A stretch of DNA of 64,000 nt, from positions 8,287 to 72,286 of the forward strand of contig DATFYM010000146.1 of the NCBI GenBank assembly GCA_035315065.1. Reading direction: 5' to 3'. The notes beneath the pieces were generated by a model. That model was not told where the DNA came from, did no database searches, and was given only the letters and a program-made list of their open reading frames with translations. This document shows, in pieces, positions 18,801 to 26,731 of this stretch; the first letter of the stretch is position 1, and the number at the start of each line of letters is the position of its first letter. This DNA comes from DATFYM01 sp035315065. GTDB lineage: Bacteria; Acidobacteriota; Terriglobia; UBA7540. Position numbers and translations under genes: made by a program.

Positions 18801-19242
18801 GATCGAGCACGCCATCTCCGGCTTCCCCCTCTTCATCTACAACAGCAACAATACATCCGGCGTGAATTTCCAATGGAACGGCCTGGCCTTGAACCGTCCT
18901 GACCGGGTTTGCAACGGCCGCTTGAGCAATTGGACGGTGAGCGAGTTCTTCAACACCAGTTGCTTCCAGGCGGCGGCGTCCGGGGAACTCGGCAACTCCG
19001 ACCGGACCCCGCTGTTTGGTCCGCCATTGGTCAACACGGACTTCTCGGCGATCAAGAACATCCCCCTCTCCTTCCGCGAGGGCGCGTCGCTGCAATTCCG
19101 CGCCGAATTCTTCAACCTCTGGAATCACCCGGAGTTCGCCACGCCCACCACTGACCTGGCCGCCGGCCCGGTCTTCGGCGTGATCAACCAGTCGGTGAAC
19201 AACCCGCGCCTGATCCAGTTCGCGCTCAAGCTTCGTTTCTAG
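15832..19242 (+). CDS. Oar-like TonB-dependent receptor with carboxypeptidase-regulatory domain
   Basis: A 1136-residue outer-membrane protein; GGAGG lies about seven bases before the ATG. Signal peptide to about residue 27 (ends FGQA). A carboxypeptidase-regulatory beta-sandwich covers about 28-115 (GTLSGTVQDRSGAALPGAAV, FLLPLLPIGTYSIKVTAAGF). It is followed by a plug-like region with QQVAELPLNGRDFVQLATL, the typical Acidobacteria/Oar signature, and DWLLDGVDNNELTAGG. A long beta-barrel ends in LIQFALKLRF with C-terminal Phe, as outer-membrane barrels do. These proteins are thought to import large substrates or act in surface processes. The substrate is unknown and there is no linked SusD. 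A paralogue lies at 59147-62833. Confidence 0.93.
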   Translation: MTCRRAALATLFCFAVILVGSPLFGQATGTLSGTVQDRSGAALPGAAVTATSQETGVPRETKTDGTGHFLLPLLPIGTYSIKVTAAGFQPVEQKDLTLQVDETREVDFSLAPATLQQTVEVSATAVAVETANATLGQVITSQQVAELPLNGRDFVQLATLGPGTVSETNPNSFFTTGGSSEVAIRGSFSLSVGGSRANSTDWLLDGVDNNELTAGGIAILPDIDALQEFKVLTYDYSAEYGTRGGPTVLLTTKSGSNDFHGSLFEFLRNTSLDARDFFAPNRGEFKQNQFGGTLGGPIKKDKTFFFLDYQGKRSLEGITFLGTVPTAKERTGDFSEAFLGISQLYNPYSTTTVGGVTTRQPFMCDAGGNPLPTNANGIQAAGTACNKIPASLINPIAAQMANLYPSPNIAGTLVNDYSNVPVRNFKEGEADLRLDHNFSSRDSLYARFSYDQATDYQPGGSPGFAEAGAFASTQSLADHSRNAALSETHVFSPNTLNKVTAGFNRDFNHILSYGTGSCESQKLGIPGANLGGVSCGLVSTEVSGAYWPLGDRGYTPFQGGTNVFSISDSFDMIRGKHEMTFGGQIRANQMNVLAEGFQDGFWIFTNGWTASPAGAGGDNMADFLLGLADLALHDQNFQGPTTGRRWKMYRPYFQDNWRVSPNLTVNLGLAWAIVTPISEEANRESNFDYQTGQWFVAGRNSGSHVGVATDLTAFEPRLGIAWSPRGDRKTSVRLGYSIYHDSSWNQGAQGLWQNPPYWEESANGSFFADGNLTPAQGYNISQGFAILTEPPGTSGFGGNWNAQNLNFKQGRIQQFNLNIERQLPGDVLLTVGYAGARSNHLLSDDFNVNIGSPTACGTVSGYTLGCGAPPAPWGGFTDVYDIFDNGHSRYDSLQVRAETKSSHGLYGLVSYTYSKDFDSGMPDGLGSNIGALYYPLPGAATMDKGFSQIDLTHNFTASVVYDLPFGKGKHWGSNWAGATNALFGGWELTVIEHAISGFPLFIYNSNNTSGVNFQWNGLALNRPDRVCNGRLSNWTVSEFFNTSCFQAAASGELGNSDRTPLFGPPLVNTDFSAIKNIPLSFREGASLQFRAEFFNLWNHPEFATPTTDLAAGPVFGVINQSVNNPRLIQFALKLRF

Positions 19243-19274
19243 CTTACGTTGCTAGCTAGGGAAGGGAAGAATCA

Positions 19275-19405
19275 AACACAGAGGCGCAGACATTGGCTGA
19301 TTGAGTGATCGGGTGATTGCGGGATCGAGGGATGGACGGAGACTTCTTCCAATCGCTCAATCACCCGATCACTCAATCACCCAATGTCTCTGTGCCTCTG
19401 TGTTG
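19275..19405. repeat. Composite word-repeat hairpin (ACAGAGGC plus GATTGAGTGATCGGG words)
   Basis: The arms 19275-19334 and 19351-19405 pair over most of their length. The outer part uses the ACACAGAGGC word, the inner part the ATTGAGTGATCGGGTGATTG word, so two word families are nested in one stem. It lies between the receptor gene and the thioredoxin gene on the same strand. Confidence 0.8.
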
Positions 19406-19453
19406 GAACCTCCCCTCGCAATTACCTCACGCCCCCGCTACAATATAACGAGC

Positions 19454-19993
19454 ATGATCATCACCAACCGCGCCAAGCTCGGCCTGGGCGTGCTGCTCAT
19501 CATTGCGGCAGGGGTGACCGGCTTTCTCCGGTTCCGGCGAGGCGCACCGGCGCCGCTCGAGATCGGCGACAAGGCGGTGGACTTTACGGTGCCGCGGCTC
19601 GACGCTGGGGAAATCGCCCTCAAGAATTATCACCGCCACGTGGTGCTGGTGAACTTCTGGGCCACGTGGTGCCCGCCCTGCATCGAGGAAACTCCCAGCT
19701 TGGAGAAATTCGCCGAGCAAGTGAAGCCCTACGGCATCGACGTGATCGGCGTGAGCGTCGATCAGGACCCGGCAGCGTTGGCCAAGTTCATCCGCGACTA
19801 TCACCTCACCTTTCCCATCGGCCGCGATCCGCAGCAGACGCTCTCCGGGCGTTATGGCACGCGCCTTTTCCCCGAGACTTACATCATCGGCCGCGACGGG
19901 CGAGTGGCGTCGAAGATCATCAGCAACATCGATTGGGAAGACCCGCGCATCGTCTCGTTTGTCCGCGACCTCGCAGAAGGCAGTAGGCAGTAG
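19454..19993 (+). CDS. TlpA/ResA-like thioredoxin-fold protein
   Basis: A 179-residue protein starting MIITNRAKLGLGVLLIIAAG, a signal anchor facing the periplasm. The start at 19454 was chosen because the frame upstream is repeat DNA; no strong ribosome-binding site is visible. The domain has VVLVNFWATWCPPCIEETPS with the redox CPPC pair, followed by VIGVSVDQDPAALAKFI and the cis-Pro loop RLFPETYIIGRDGRV. Such proteins reduce or exchange disulfides in the periplasm, often for cytochrome c maturation. No cytochrome genes are near, so the partner is unknown. The last codons overlap a GCAGTAG tandem repeat. Confidence 0.9.
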   Translation: MIITNRAKLGLGVLLIIAAGVTGFLRFRRGAPAPLEIGDKAVDFTVPRLDAGEIALKNYHRHVVLVNFWATWCPPCIEETPSLEKFAEQVKPYGIDVIGVSVDQDPAALAKFIRDYHLTFPIGRDPQQTLSGRYGTRLFPETYIIGRDGRVASKIISNIDWEDPRIVSFVRDLAEGSRQ

Positions 19994-20015
19994 GCGGAAG
20001 GCAGTAGGCAGTAGG
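19976..20015 (+). repeat. GCAGTAG tandem words (one arm only)
   Basis: About 40 bases of GGCAGTAGGCAGTAG copies run across the stop codon of the thioredoxin gene. No inverted partner is seen nearby, so this resembles half of a word-repeat hairpin. Confidence 0.6.
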
Positions 20016-20209
20016 AGTCGGCGGAATTGACGCCACGGGCATCGTCGCCGGTGTGGCTGCTATTGTGCTGACCTCATTTTTCACAAGGCCGGCCGCGATC
20101 TGTGCCTATTAAAACGACGCATAGTTTACAATATATCTATTCTACTTGACGCCCACGTAATCACATGGTACCGTCCAAGTCGAGCGCCCTGGGGCGACTT
20201 AGGAACACT

Positions 20210-21241
20210 ATGACAACCACCCTGCGCCTCGCCATCGGCAATCGTCAATCGCCAGTCGTCAATTGCATCCTGGCCGTTGTTTTGGGCGCGGTGGGACTGG
20301 CGGGGGCGCAGCACGACATGCAGCACATGGGCCATATGCACATGCCGCTCGCGGCCAACGTGAAGCTCGACGTGCAGAACGACGAGGCCGCCCACGTCCT
20401 CACGTTGCGGCTGGGCCCGCTCAGTCTGCCGGCCAACGCGGGGATGAACGTAGCGCAGCCGCCGGACCTTACCATGACGGTCCCTTTCGACGGCTGGTTC
20501 ACAGCCTACCACCCCAGGCTCGTGGAACCCGGCGGCAGTCCCCGTCCGGGCCGCCTCCTGCACCACGTGGCGGTTTACAACTTGGCGCGCGCCGACTTCC
20601 TCTGCCCGCGCAAGCCCGAGCACATCTTTGGCGCCGGCGGCGAGATGAGCGACTGGCCGGCCATGCCCGGAGTCGGCTATCGCATGGAGAAGGGCGATCA
20701 GCTTCTCATCAGCACGATGGTCCACAACCCCACCGCCGTGGGTTACCCCGCCGTCTATCTGGAAATCAGGATCGAATATCAGCCCCTGGTTGCCGGTGGA
20801 CCCCGACTGACGGACGTCTACCCTGCTTGGTTTGACGTGAAGCAATGCGGCAATTCGAGCTACGACCTGGCGCCGGGCCCTAACGTCACCAGCGGTGAGT
20901 TCACCCTGCCCTACGACGGTACGCTGATCGGCCTGGGCGGTCACCTGCACGACTACGGGCATGAACTCCGGGTGGAGGACGTGACGCGCCGGACGGCCCA
21001 GACCTTGACAGCCACGCTCGACTCGCAGGGCCGGTTGATCGCGATCCCGATCCATCAGTTTATTGAGGGGTTCGAGCTCACGCGGGGCGACATGGTGAAG
21101 GTGACCGCCACGTACCTGAACCCTACGGGCAAGCCGCTCCCTGACGGGGCCATGGGAATCGCGGTGGGTTACTTCCTGCCCGCCGACGAAACTGCGCTGG
21201 CGGCGCTAAAGCGTCAGCCGCATTCTGCCGATAGTCCCTAA
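20210..21241 (+). CDS. Secreted protein resembling copper type II (PHM/DBH-like) monooxygenases
   Basis: A 343-residue protein. The start at 20210 was chosen because AGGA lies five bases upstream; an earlier in-frame ATG at 20165 lacks this. A hydrophobic segment VVNCILAVVLGAVGLAGA is followed by a Met/His-rich stretch (QHDMQHMGHMHM), suggesting export and metal binding. Motifs that resemble copper ligands of the peptidylglycine monooxygenase fold are RLLHHVAVYN (His-His), STMVHNP (His) and GGHLHDYGHEL (His-x-His). The assignment is inference from this arrangement. It could instead be a non-enzymatic copper-binding protein of the same fold. No redox partner gene is adjacent. Confidence 0.55.
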   Translation: MTTTLRLAIGNRQSPVVNCILAVVLGAVGLAGAQHDMQHMGHMHMPLAANVKLDVQNDEAAHVLTLRLGPLSLPANAGMNVAQPPDLTMTVPFDGWFTAYHPRLVEPGGSPRPGRLLHHVAVYNLARADFLCPRKPEHIFGAGGEMSDWPAMPGVGYRMEKGDQLLISTMVHNPTAVGYPAVYLEIRIEYQPLVAGGPRLTDVYPAWFDVKQCGNSSYDLAPGPNVTSGEFTLPYDGTLIGLGGHLHDYGHELRVEDVTRRTAQTLTATLDSQGRLIAIPIHQFIEGFELTRGDMVKVTATYLNPTGKPLPDGAMGIAVGYFLPADETALAALKRQPHSADSP

Positions 21242-21261
21242 GAATGGGAAGGGGAACGTTG

Positions 21262-21714
21262 ATGAAACGTCGCGTGAAGAGCCTTTGGCTGCCGGGTCTC
21301 GTGACCTCCGTTGCCTCGGTGGCGTTGCTCCAGGTGTTGGACCGAACCGGAGTGAAACCGTTGACCATTCCTGTAGGGCAACCTCTCTACCTGGTTCTGC
21401 ATTCGTTCTGGCTCCTCGCCCTGCCGCCCTTGGGCGCCCTGGGTGCTTGGTGGTCCAAGCGCGCCGGCGGCGGACCTTGGGAGCGCGTGCTCGCCGGCAT
21501 TTCACCGGCATCGCCCGTGGCGGTGGTCTGCCTCGGGGTCTTCCCGGTGGCGGTGGTGGTCGATTCCCACGTCTCCCTGCGCTTGGTGCTCTCCAGTCTC
21601 GGAATCGCGCTCCTGAACTGGAGCCTGATCCCCGGCGTCGCCCTGTTCCTGGGCGCGTTACCTTTCCTTAAACAGCGCCCGCAGCCGGCCGTCGTCTCGC
21701 GACGCACAATCTAG
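21262..21714 (+). CDS. Small membrane protein, paralogue A
   Basis: A 150-residue protein with about four hydrophobic segments (LPGLVTSVASVALLQVL; LVLHSFWLLALPPLGALGAW; SPVAVVCLGVFPVAVVV; LGIALLNWSLIPGVALFLGA). MKRR at 21262 was chosen as start over the ATG at 21244 because the next gene has the same AAGGGGAACG sequence before its own MKRR. No known domain was recognised. It is a tandem duplicate of the following gene, and both have the same upstream region (CCTAAGAA.TGGAA.GGGGAA), so the promoter or leader was copied too. Function unknown. Confidence 0.75.
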   Translation: MKRRVKSLWLPGLVTSVASVALLQVLDRTGVKPLTIPVGQPLYLVLHSFWLLALPPLGALGAWWSKRAGGGPWERVLAGISPASPVAVVCLGVFPVAVVVDSHVSLRLVLSSLGIALLNWSLIPGVALFLGALPFLKQRPQPAVVSRRTI

Positions 21715-21824
21715 GCTCGATTCATCGATACACGGCGTCAGAAGTCGGTTCGCATGCAGCGGTGCGGCGCTAAAGTATGAGCCCACCCTGCCGATGGTCC
21801 TAAGAAATGGAAAGGGGAACGCTG

Positions 21825-22298
21825 ATGAAACGTCGGGCAAAGAACCTTTGGCTGCCGGGTATCGTGACTTCCTTTGCTTCGGTGGCGTTGCTCGGGGTAT
21901 TGGACCGTGCGGGGGTGAAACCGCTGACCATTTTCATTTCTGTTGGCCAAACTCTCTACCTGGATTTGTTCTGGCTCCTTGCCCTGCCGCTCCTGGGCGC
22001 CCTGGGCGCCTGGTGGTCCAAGCGAGCCGGCGGCGGACCTCGGGAACGCGCTCTCGCCGGCATCTTCCCGGCGTCGCCAGTAGCGCCAGTAGTGATGGTC
22101 TGCCTCGGTGCCTACCCGGTGGCGCTCGTGATCGATTCCCACGTCTCCCTGCGCTTGCTATCGAGTTTCGGACTCGGCCTCCTGAACTATAGCCTGATTC
22201 CCGGAGTCGCTCTCTTCCTGGGCGCTCTGCCTTTCCTTAAACAGAGCTCGCAGCGGGCCATCGTCTCGCGAAGCACAATCCAACCTCGGTTCATCTAA
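21825..22298 (+). CDS. Small membrane protein, paralogue B
   Basis: A 157-residue protein closely related to the preceding gene: KNLWLPGIVTSFASVALLGV, LGALGAWWSKRAGGGPRERA, DSHVSLRLLSSFGLGLLNYS and LIPGVALFLGALPFLKQ are shared almost word for word. It has four predicted membrane segments and Gly/Ala/Leu-rich helices, with no catalytic motif. The two copies differ mainly in short indels in the loops, which suggests divergence under selection for the membrane core. Function unknown. Confidence 0.75.
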   Translation: MKRRAKNLWLPGIVTSFASVALLGVLDRAGVKPLTIFISVGQTLYLDLFWLLALPLLGALGAWWSKRAGGGPRERALAGIFPASPVAPVVMVCLGAYPVALVIDSHVSLRLLSSFGLGLLNYSLIPGVALFLGALPFLKQSSQRAIVSRSTIQPRFI

Positions 22299-22318
22299 TC
22301 GCTGGGAGCGGCGCCTGC

Positions 22319-22639
22319 GGCGATAATGCCATCGATTGGGCCTCGCGGCCTTACGGGGATAACTCGTGGGCCGGCAAACCCGTGGCGGTGATGGGCGCGT
22401 CGTTCGCCGCCCAAGGCACGGCGCGGGCGCAATGTCATCTGCGCCAGGTATTCGTTTACCTGGACATGTTCGCGCTCAACAAGCCCGAGGTCATGATTGG
22501 CGACGCCGCCCATCGATTCGATTCGCAGGGGAACCTGACGGACGAGAATACCCGGAAGTACATCCGCGATCTCTTGGAAGGCCTCGTGGCGTGGGCTCGC
22601 CGCCTTGAGCAAGGAAGCCGGCAGCAGGTGCCTAATTAG
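22319..22639 (+). pseudogene. 3' remnant of an NADPH-dependent FMN reductase
   Basis: From 22319 the frame reads GDNAIDWASRPYGDNSWAGK, PVAVMGASFAAQGTARAQ, HLRQVFVYLDMFALNKPEV and DENTRKYIRDLLEGLVAW. This is the C-terminal half of the SsuE/chromate-reductase flavodoxin-like family, where 'LKNAIDWASRP' precedes 'KPVA.MGAS'. The N-terminal half with the FMN phosphate loop is missing: upstream of 22319 the sequence is the end of the membrane-protein gene. A frame can start at GTG 22382 but would lack the cofactor site, so this is scored as a truncated gene. Confidence 0.75.
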
Positions 22640-22640
22640 C

Positions 22641-22734
22641 GATTGCCGATTGGAAAAGCCATCAGCTATCAGCTCTCAGCAAGAACCGGACTTTCGTGCT
22701 GAGAGCTGACGGCTGACATCTGAAAGCTGTTTCC
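22641..22734. repeat. Word-repeat hairpin (ATCAGCT word), orientation B
   Basis: Arms 22641-22681 and 22697-22734 with loop AAGAACCGGACTTTCGTGCT. This is the same element as 12278-12391 inverted. It lies between convergent genes (flavoreductase remnant and VOC protein). Confidence 0.85.
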
Positions 22735-22744
22735 AGGAGGACGC

Positions 22745-23536
22745 TCAGGCGTGCGGAGCCGGCTGAAAAATCGCGAACACGGCGCCTTGCGGGTCCGCCA
22801 GGATGGCCATGCGCCCTGTGCCTTCTATGCTCATCGGAGTAAGGTACACGGCGGCGCCGAGTTGCTGCGCTTTGGCGGTGGTGGCGTCACAATCAGAAAC
22901 CAGGAAATGCGCCATCCAATGGGCCGGGGTATTAGGATTGTTCTGCGTCGCGGGCGGAAGGCCGCCGATGCCCTGCTCGCCGTTCATGATGTGCCAGTAG
23001 GCGTGGGGAGGATCCTCGTCCTCCTTCGCGATTTGCCAGCCGAACAGGCCCGAATAGAAATCTCCGGCGCGCGCCCGGTCCGGCGTGCTCAGGTCCGCCC
23101 AGCACAGCGTGCCATCGACTCCGGCAATGCCAATGCCGATGCTGTTCTTCGCCTGCCAGATGCAGAAGTGCGCCCCCGTCGGATCCTGCACCACAGCCAT
23201 GCGGCCGGCGTCGTAGACGTCGAAGGGCGGGGCAAGCACCGTGCCTCCAAGCTCGGCCGCGCGCGGAGCGGCAGCATCAGCGTTTTCCACCGCGACGTAA
23301 AGCATCCAGTGCGGCGGCACGCCCTGGGATCGCTGGTCGGGCCGCAGGGTGTAAGCCGCGGCCGCGTCCCGACCCTCCAGCTTGAAGATGGTGTAGAAAT
23401 CGTTCGGACCCATCGGCATATCAGCGACAGCCCACCCGAACAGCGCGCTGTAGAAACTCTTGGCAGCGGTCTGGTCGGTGGTCCCGAGCTCGATCCAGCA
23501 GAAACTTCCCGGAGCGTGTTTTTCAACGTTTGGCAT
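22745..23536 (-). CDS. Two-domain VOC (glyoxalase/bleomycin-resistance fold) protein
   Basis: A 263-residue cytoplasmic protein made of two VOC modules. Module 1 covers about 9-130 (GSFCWIELGTTDQTAAKSFY, SALFGW, GRMAVVQDPTGAHFCIWQ). Module 2 covers about 140-260 (LCWADLSTPDRARAGDFYSG, LFGW, GRMAILADPQGAVFAIFQ). This matches the 'hydroxylase CFP-30/27-like' type of tandem VOC proteins, whose reactions are mostly unknown. AAGGAGGT lies six bases before the ATG, a near-perfect ribosome-binding site, and a TATAGT -10 box (23566-23561, minus strand) sits about 25 bases upstream of the start. Metal ligands in such proteins are His/Glu; not all are retained here. Confidence 0.88.
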   Translation of the reverse strand: MPNVEKHAPGSFCWIELGTTDQTAAKSFYSALFGWAVADMPMGPNDFYTIFKLEGRDAAAAYTLRPDQRSQGVPPHWMLYVAVENADAAAPRAAELGGTVLAPPFDVYDAGRMAVVQDPTGAHFCIWQAKNSIGIGIAGVDGTLCWADLSTPDRARAGDFYSGLFGWQIAKEDEDPPHAYWHIMNGEQGIGGLPPATQNNPNTPAHWMAHFLVSDCDATTAKAQQLGAAVYLTPMSIEGTGRMAILADPQGAVFAIFQPAPHA

Positions 23537-23717
23537 GGCGGACCTCCTTGACGACGGAACACTATACTAGAAGAAAGCGGGATCAAAAGGCAAAAGCAAA
23601 AAACGAATATCTTACTTTCAGAATTAGATGGCACAGATCACGCCAGGCAAGAATTCACACTCTGGGTGAACGTGCGCGACTGACGTATTGTCCGAGTAGG
23701 CGTGGTTGCACTATGAT

Positions 23718-24431
23718 ATGGACGTGTTACGGCGTAGCTTGTTCATTTTCGGCATGCTCGCGGCTGGTTTGGCACCCTCACAAGCAGTGGACTGCGCCGG
23801 TCCGGTTCCCGGCCCACGCACTCTGCTCAGGTATGGTCAGGCCATATTTGTTGGAACGGTGATCAAGCGGGTCGAAGATTCTGGGCAATCCGAGTTCCGC
23901 GTTAGCGAGGCGTTCAAGGGGGTCACCGCAGAGTACGTCAATGTCACTGAGTTTCCTGGCGAACAGAGTTATGAAGTTGGCGAACAGTACCTCTTGTTTG
24001 CTGGTTCCTGCCCCTGGGAACCCCGTGACGCCGGGTGCCTCGTCTCTCCCCCATGCTTGGCCACTCGTCCGCTGGAATATGCGCAAGCCATTGTCGAACA
24101 GTTGCGCGCTGAGAAGAGCGGTAGACGCGTGGCGTCGCTCTACGGAATGCTGTGGCGCCTGAAGCCGGGTGACGGAGGGAGCATTGACCGGCCCCTGGCC
24201 AATGTGATGGTCAGGGTACGGGCCGGGGAGCGGTCGTTTGAGACGAAGACAGATGACCACGGCGCTTATGCCTTTCCCCGGCTCCCGAAAGGCAGATATG
24301 AAGTTTCAGCGGACTTGCCACCCGGTTTGGTGCTGGCGCAACAGTTCGATCAACGTCCGGTACCGCCATTCGATCTGCCGTCGCGTTCTTCCTTTGAATA
24401 TGACATCTACGCCCGACCGACAGGCAACTGA
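23718..24431 (+). CDS. Secreted protein with C-terminal carboxypeptidase-regulatory-like domain
   Basis: A 237-residue protein. Start 23718 (MDVLRRSLFIFGM) gives a clean signal peptide ending SQA; a TTG at 23706 is the alternative. The first domain begins VDCAGPVPGPRTLLRYGQAI and FVGTVIKRVED and contains paired cysteines (CPWEPRDAGC); this resembles the TIMP/NTR-like beta-barrel seen in many secreted bacterial proteins. The second domain, about residues 150-225, has PLANVMVRVRAGERSFETKT, DDHGAYAFPRLPKGRYEV, a carboxypeptidase-regulatory sandwich. The function is not known; both domains are usually protein-binding. Confidence 0.75.
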   Translation: MDVLRRSLFIFGMLAAGLAPSQAVDCAGPVPGPRTLLRYGQAIFVGTVIKRVEDSGQSEFRVSEAFKGVTAEYVNVTEFPGEQSYEVGEQYLLFAGSCPWEPRDAGCLVSPPCLATRPLEYAQAIVEQLRAEKSGRRVASLYGMLWRLKPGDGGSIDRPLANVMVRVRAGERSFETKTDDHGAYAFPRLPKGRYEVSADLPPGLVLAQQFDQRPVPPFDLPSRSSFEYDIYARPTGN

Positions 24432-24517
24432 AACAAAATGGGACCACGCTCGACTTTGGCACGGATCGCCTAAAGCTGACGGCTGGCACCTTCCCGCTGG
24501 CTCCGGAATCCGGTACC

Positions 24518-25465
24518 ATGGACAACATGGATGCGGCCATTCGCTGTCACAACTTGCGCAAGACCTACGACGGCAAAGTAGAAGCCGTGCGCGGGCTCGA
24601 CCTGGAAATCCTCGCCGGTGAATGCTTCGGCCTATTGGGACCCAACGGCGCCGGCAAGACGACCACCATCGAAATCCTGGAGGGGCTGCTCGCTCCAACA
24701 TCCGGTGAGGTCAAGATTCTGGACAGGACCTGGGACGCGCACAGCCGCGAGTTGCGGGAAATGCTGGGCATTTCGTTGCAGGAAACGCGCCTCAGTGAAA
24801 AGCTCACAGTCCGCGAGACCCTGGACCTTTTCGCTAGCTTCTATCGCCGCCCGCGCTCGACCTTCGAGGTCATGGAGGAAATGGCCCTGACGGAGAAAGC
24901 GAACACCTGGGTGGGAAAGCTGTCGGGAGGACAGAAGCAGCGGCTGGCGGTGGCAACCGCCCTGGTGGCCAATCCGAAAATCCTGTTCCTCGACGAGCCC
25001 ACGACGGGTCTCGATCCGCAGAGCCGCCGGCAACTTTGGGAGATCGTCCGCCAGTTCCAGCAGCGAGGCGGCACCGTCCTGCTGACCACGCACTACATGG
25101 ACGAGGCGGAGCGGCTGTGCGACCGACTCGCGATCATCGACCACGGCCTGACCATCGCTTCCGGCACGCCCGCCGAGTTGATCGAGAGGCTGGGAGGTCA
25201 TCACATGGTGGAATTCGACGCCACCGGTGCTACCGGCGATGGCCACGCGGCCTTCGATACGTGGCGCTCGCTGCCCGGCGTGGAGGCGGTCCACGAAGAG
25301 GACGGCAGGATCGTGCTGAGCGTGCGCGAGCCCCACGAGACCATCCCCGCTTTACTGGCGACGTTACAGGATCGCGGCGCGCGTCTGCTGCATCTCACCA
25401 CGCGCCAAGCCAGTTTGGAGGACGTGTTCGTTCACCTCACGGGGCGCCACCTGCGCGAGGACTGA
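24518..25465 (+). CDS. ABC transporter ATP-binding protein (DrrA/CcmA type)
   Basis: A 315-residue cytoplasmic ATPase. Walker A GPNGAGKT at 41-48, signature LSGGQKQRLAVATAL from 135, Walker B ILFLDEP with D159 and catalytic E160, and the switch His in LLTTHYMDEAERLCDR. After the nucleotide-binding domain (to about 225) comes the accessory C-terminal region (HHMVEFDATGATG ... RQASLEDVFVHLTGRHL) typical of ABC-2 drug or polysaccharide exporters. It pairs with the permease at 25594. The substrate is not evident from sequence; efflux is likely. Confidence 0.95.
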   Translation: MDNMDAAIRCHNLRKTYDGKVEAVRGLDLEILAGECFGLLGPNGAGKTTTIEILEGLLAPTSGEVKILDRTWDAHSRELREMLGISLQETRLSEKLTVRETLDLFASFYRRPRSTFEVMEEMALTEKANTWVGKLSGGQKQRLAVATALVANPKILFLDEPTTGLDPQSRRQLWEIVRQFQQRGGTVLLTTHYMDEAERLCDRLAIIDHGLTIASGTPAELIERLGGHHMVEFDATGATGDGHAAFDTWRSLPGVEAVHEEDGRIVLSVREPHETIPALLATLQDRGARLLHLTTRQASLEDVFVHLTGRHLRED

Positions 25466-25580
25466 GAGTCGAAACTGGAAACTGGAAACTCGAAATTGGA
25501 AAGTCGACCTGCACATGGGTGAAGCTTTCGGGCTCGAGTTTCGATTTTCTAATTTTAGTTTCGAATTTCGAGTTTCGAAA
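25465..25580. repeat. Word-repeat hairpin (GAAACTGGAAACTCG word) between the two ABC genes
   Basis: Left arm about 25465-25507 (GAGTCGAAACTGGAAACTGG, then AAACTCGAAATTGG) pairs imperfectly with right arm 25533-25580 (GAGTTTCGATTTTC ... TTTCGAGTTTCGAAA). It sits in the operon between ATPase and permease, so it would lie in the transcript and could affect relative expression. Confidence 0.75.
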
Positions 25581-25593
25581 ATGAGGAGGAACG

Positions 25594-26724
25594 GTGCCTG
25601 AACTCGAGACCGAGCGCCAAAGCAAGAATGAGCCCGCGCGCATAGTGGAGGTCACCTTGCAGGCCGGGCCGGTAAACGGCCGCTGGAAGGGTTACCGGCA
25701 ACTGCTCCTGGCGCGCATGAAGGAGTTGTGGCGCGAGCCGGAGGTGATCTTCTGGGTCTTTGTGTTTCCCATCCTGCTGGCGCTGGGGCTGGGGATCGCC
25801 TTTCGCGACAAACCGCCTGACGTAAGCCGCGCAGCCATCGTTGCCGGCCCGGGCGCCGCCCACGCGATGGAGTTGCTCAAGTCCTCGCCTGCGAGCGGCT
25901 CCGTCCACGCCGAAGTGCTTCCCGCTGCGGACGCGTTCAATCAGTTTCGTCTCGGCAAGTACGACCTGGTGATCACGCCCCGGGGTTCCAGTGGCTTCGA
26001 ATACCGGTACGACCCGGCGCGCCCCGAGAGCGTTCTGGCCCGCACGGTGGTCGACAACGCGATCCAGGCAGCGGCCGGACGCAAGGATATTCTCCCCGCT
26101 TCCAGCCAAGTGTCGAGCGAACCGGGCGCGAGATACATCGATTTCCTGATACCGGGACTGCTGGGCATGAACCTGATGAACTCGGGCATGTGGGGCATCG
26201 GATTCGGTCTCGTGGACATGCGCCAGCGGAAGCTGTTGAAGCGATTTGTGGCCAGCCCGATGCGACGCGGCGATTTTCTTCTGGCCCTGGCGAGCAGCCG
26301 GTTGGTGCTGACGCTGATTGATATGGGGCTTTTGTTGGGCTTCGGAGTGCTTGCCTTTCGCATGCGGGTGATGGGTTCGTGGATGTCGATCCTTCTGGTT
26401 AGTGTGGCGGGGGCACTATGCTTCGGCGGAGTTGGCCTGCTCACCGCGAGTCGCGCTCAGAAGATCGAAACTGTGAGCGGGCTGATCAACGTGGTGATGA
26501 TGCCGATGTGGATCTTCTCCGGTGTGTTCTTCTCTTATGAGCGCTTCCCGGCCGTCATCCAGCCCCTGATCCGGGTGCTGCCGCTCACCGCGCTCAACGA
26601 CGCGCTCCGCTCGACGGTGCTCGAGGGCTCAACCCTCGCGGCCCAAGGAACACGGCTCCTCATCATGGGCTTGTGGGGTGTGATCTCGTACGTCCTGGCG
26701 TTGCGCTGGTTTCGCTGGACGTAA
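25594..26724 (+). CDS. ABC-2 type transporter permease
   Basis: A 376-residue protein with a GTG start; GAGGAGG lies a few bases upstream. An N-terminal amphipathic stretch leads to a first membrane helix (VIFWVFVFPILLALGLGIAF). A large extracytoplasmic loop follows (about 70-185), then five membrane segments including YIDFLIPGLLGMNLMNSGMW and GLINVVMMPMWIFSGVFFSY, the classic ABC-2 permease motif. It forms the exporter with the ATPase at 24518; two subunits of each are expected. No dedicated substrate-binding protein is present, as normal for exporters. Confidence 0.93.
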   Translation: MPELETERQSKNEPARIVEVTLQAGPVNGRWKGYRQLLLARMKELWREPEVIFWVFVFPILLALGLGIAFRDKPPDVSRAAIVAGPGAAHAMELLKSSPASGSVHAEVLPAADAFNQFRLGKYDLVITPRGSSGFEYRYDPARPESVLARTVVDNAIQAAAGRKDILPASSQVSSEPGARYIDFLIPGLLGMNLMNSGMWGIGFGLVDMRQRKLLKRFVASPMRRGDFLLALASSRLVLTLIDMGLLLGFGVLAFRMRVMGSWMSILLVSVAGALCFGGVGLLTASRAQKIETVSGLINVVMMPMWIFSGVFFSYERFPAVIQPLIRVLPLTALNDALRSTVLEGSTLAAQGTRLLIMGLWGVISYVLALRWFRWT

Positions 26725-26731
26725 CGGAAGA

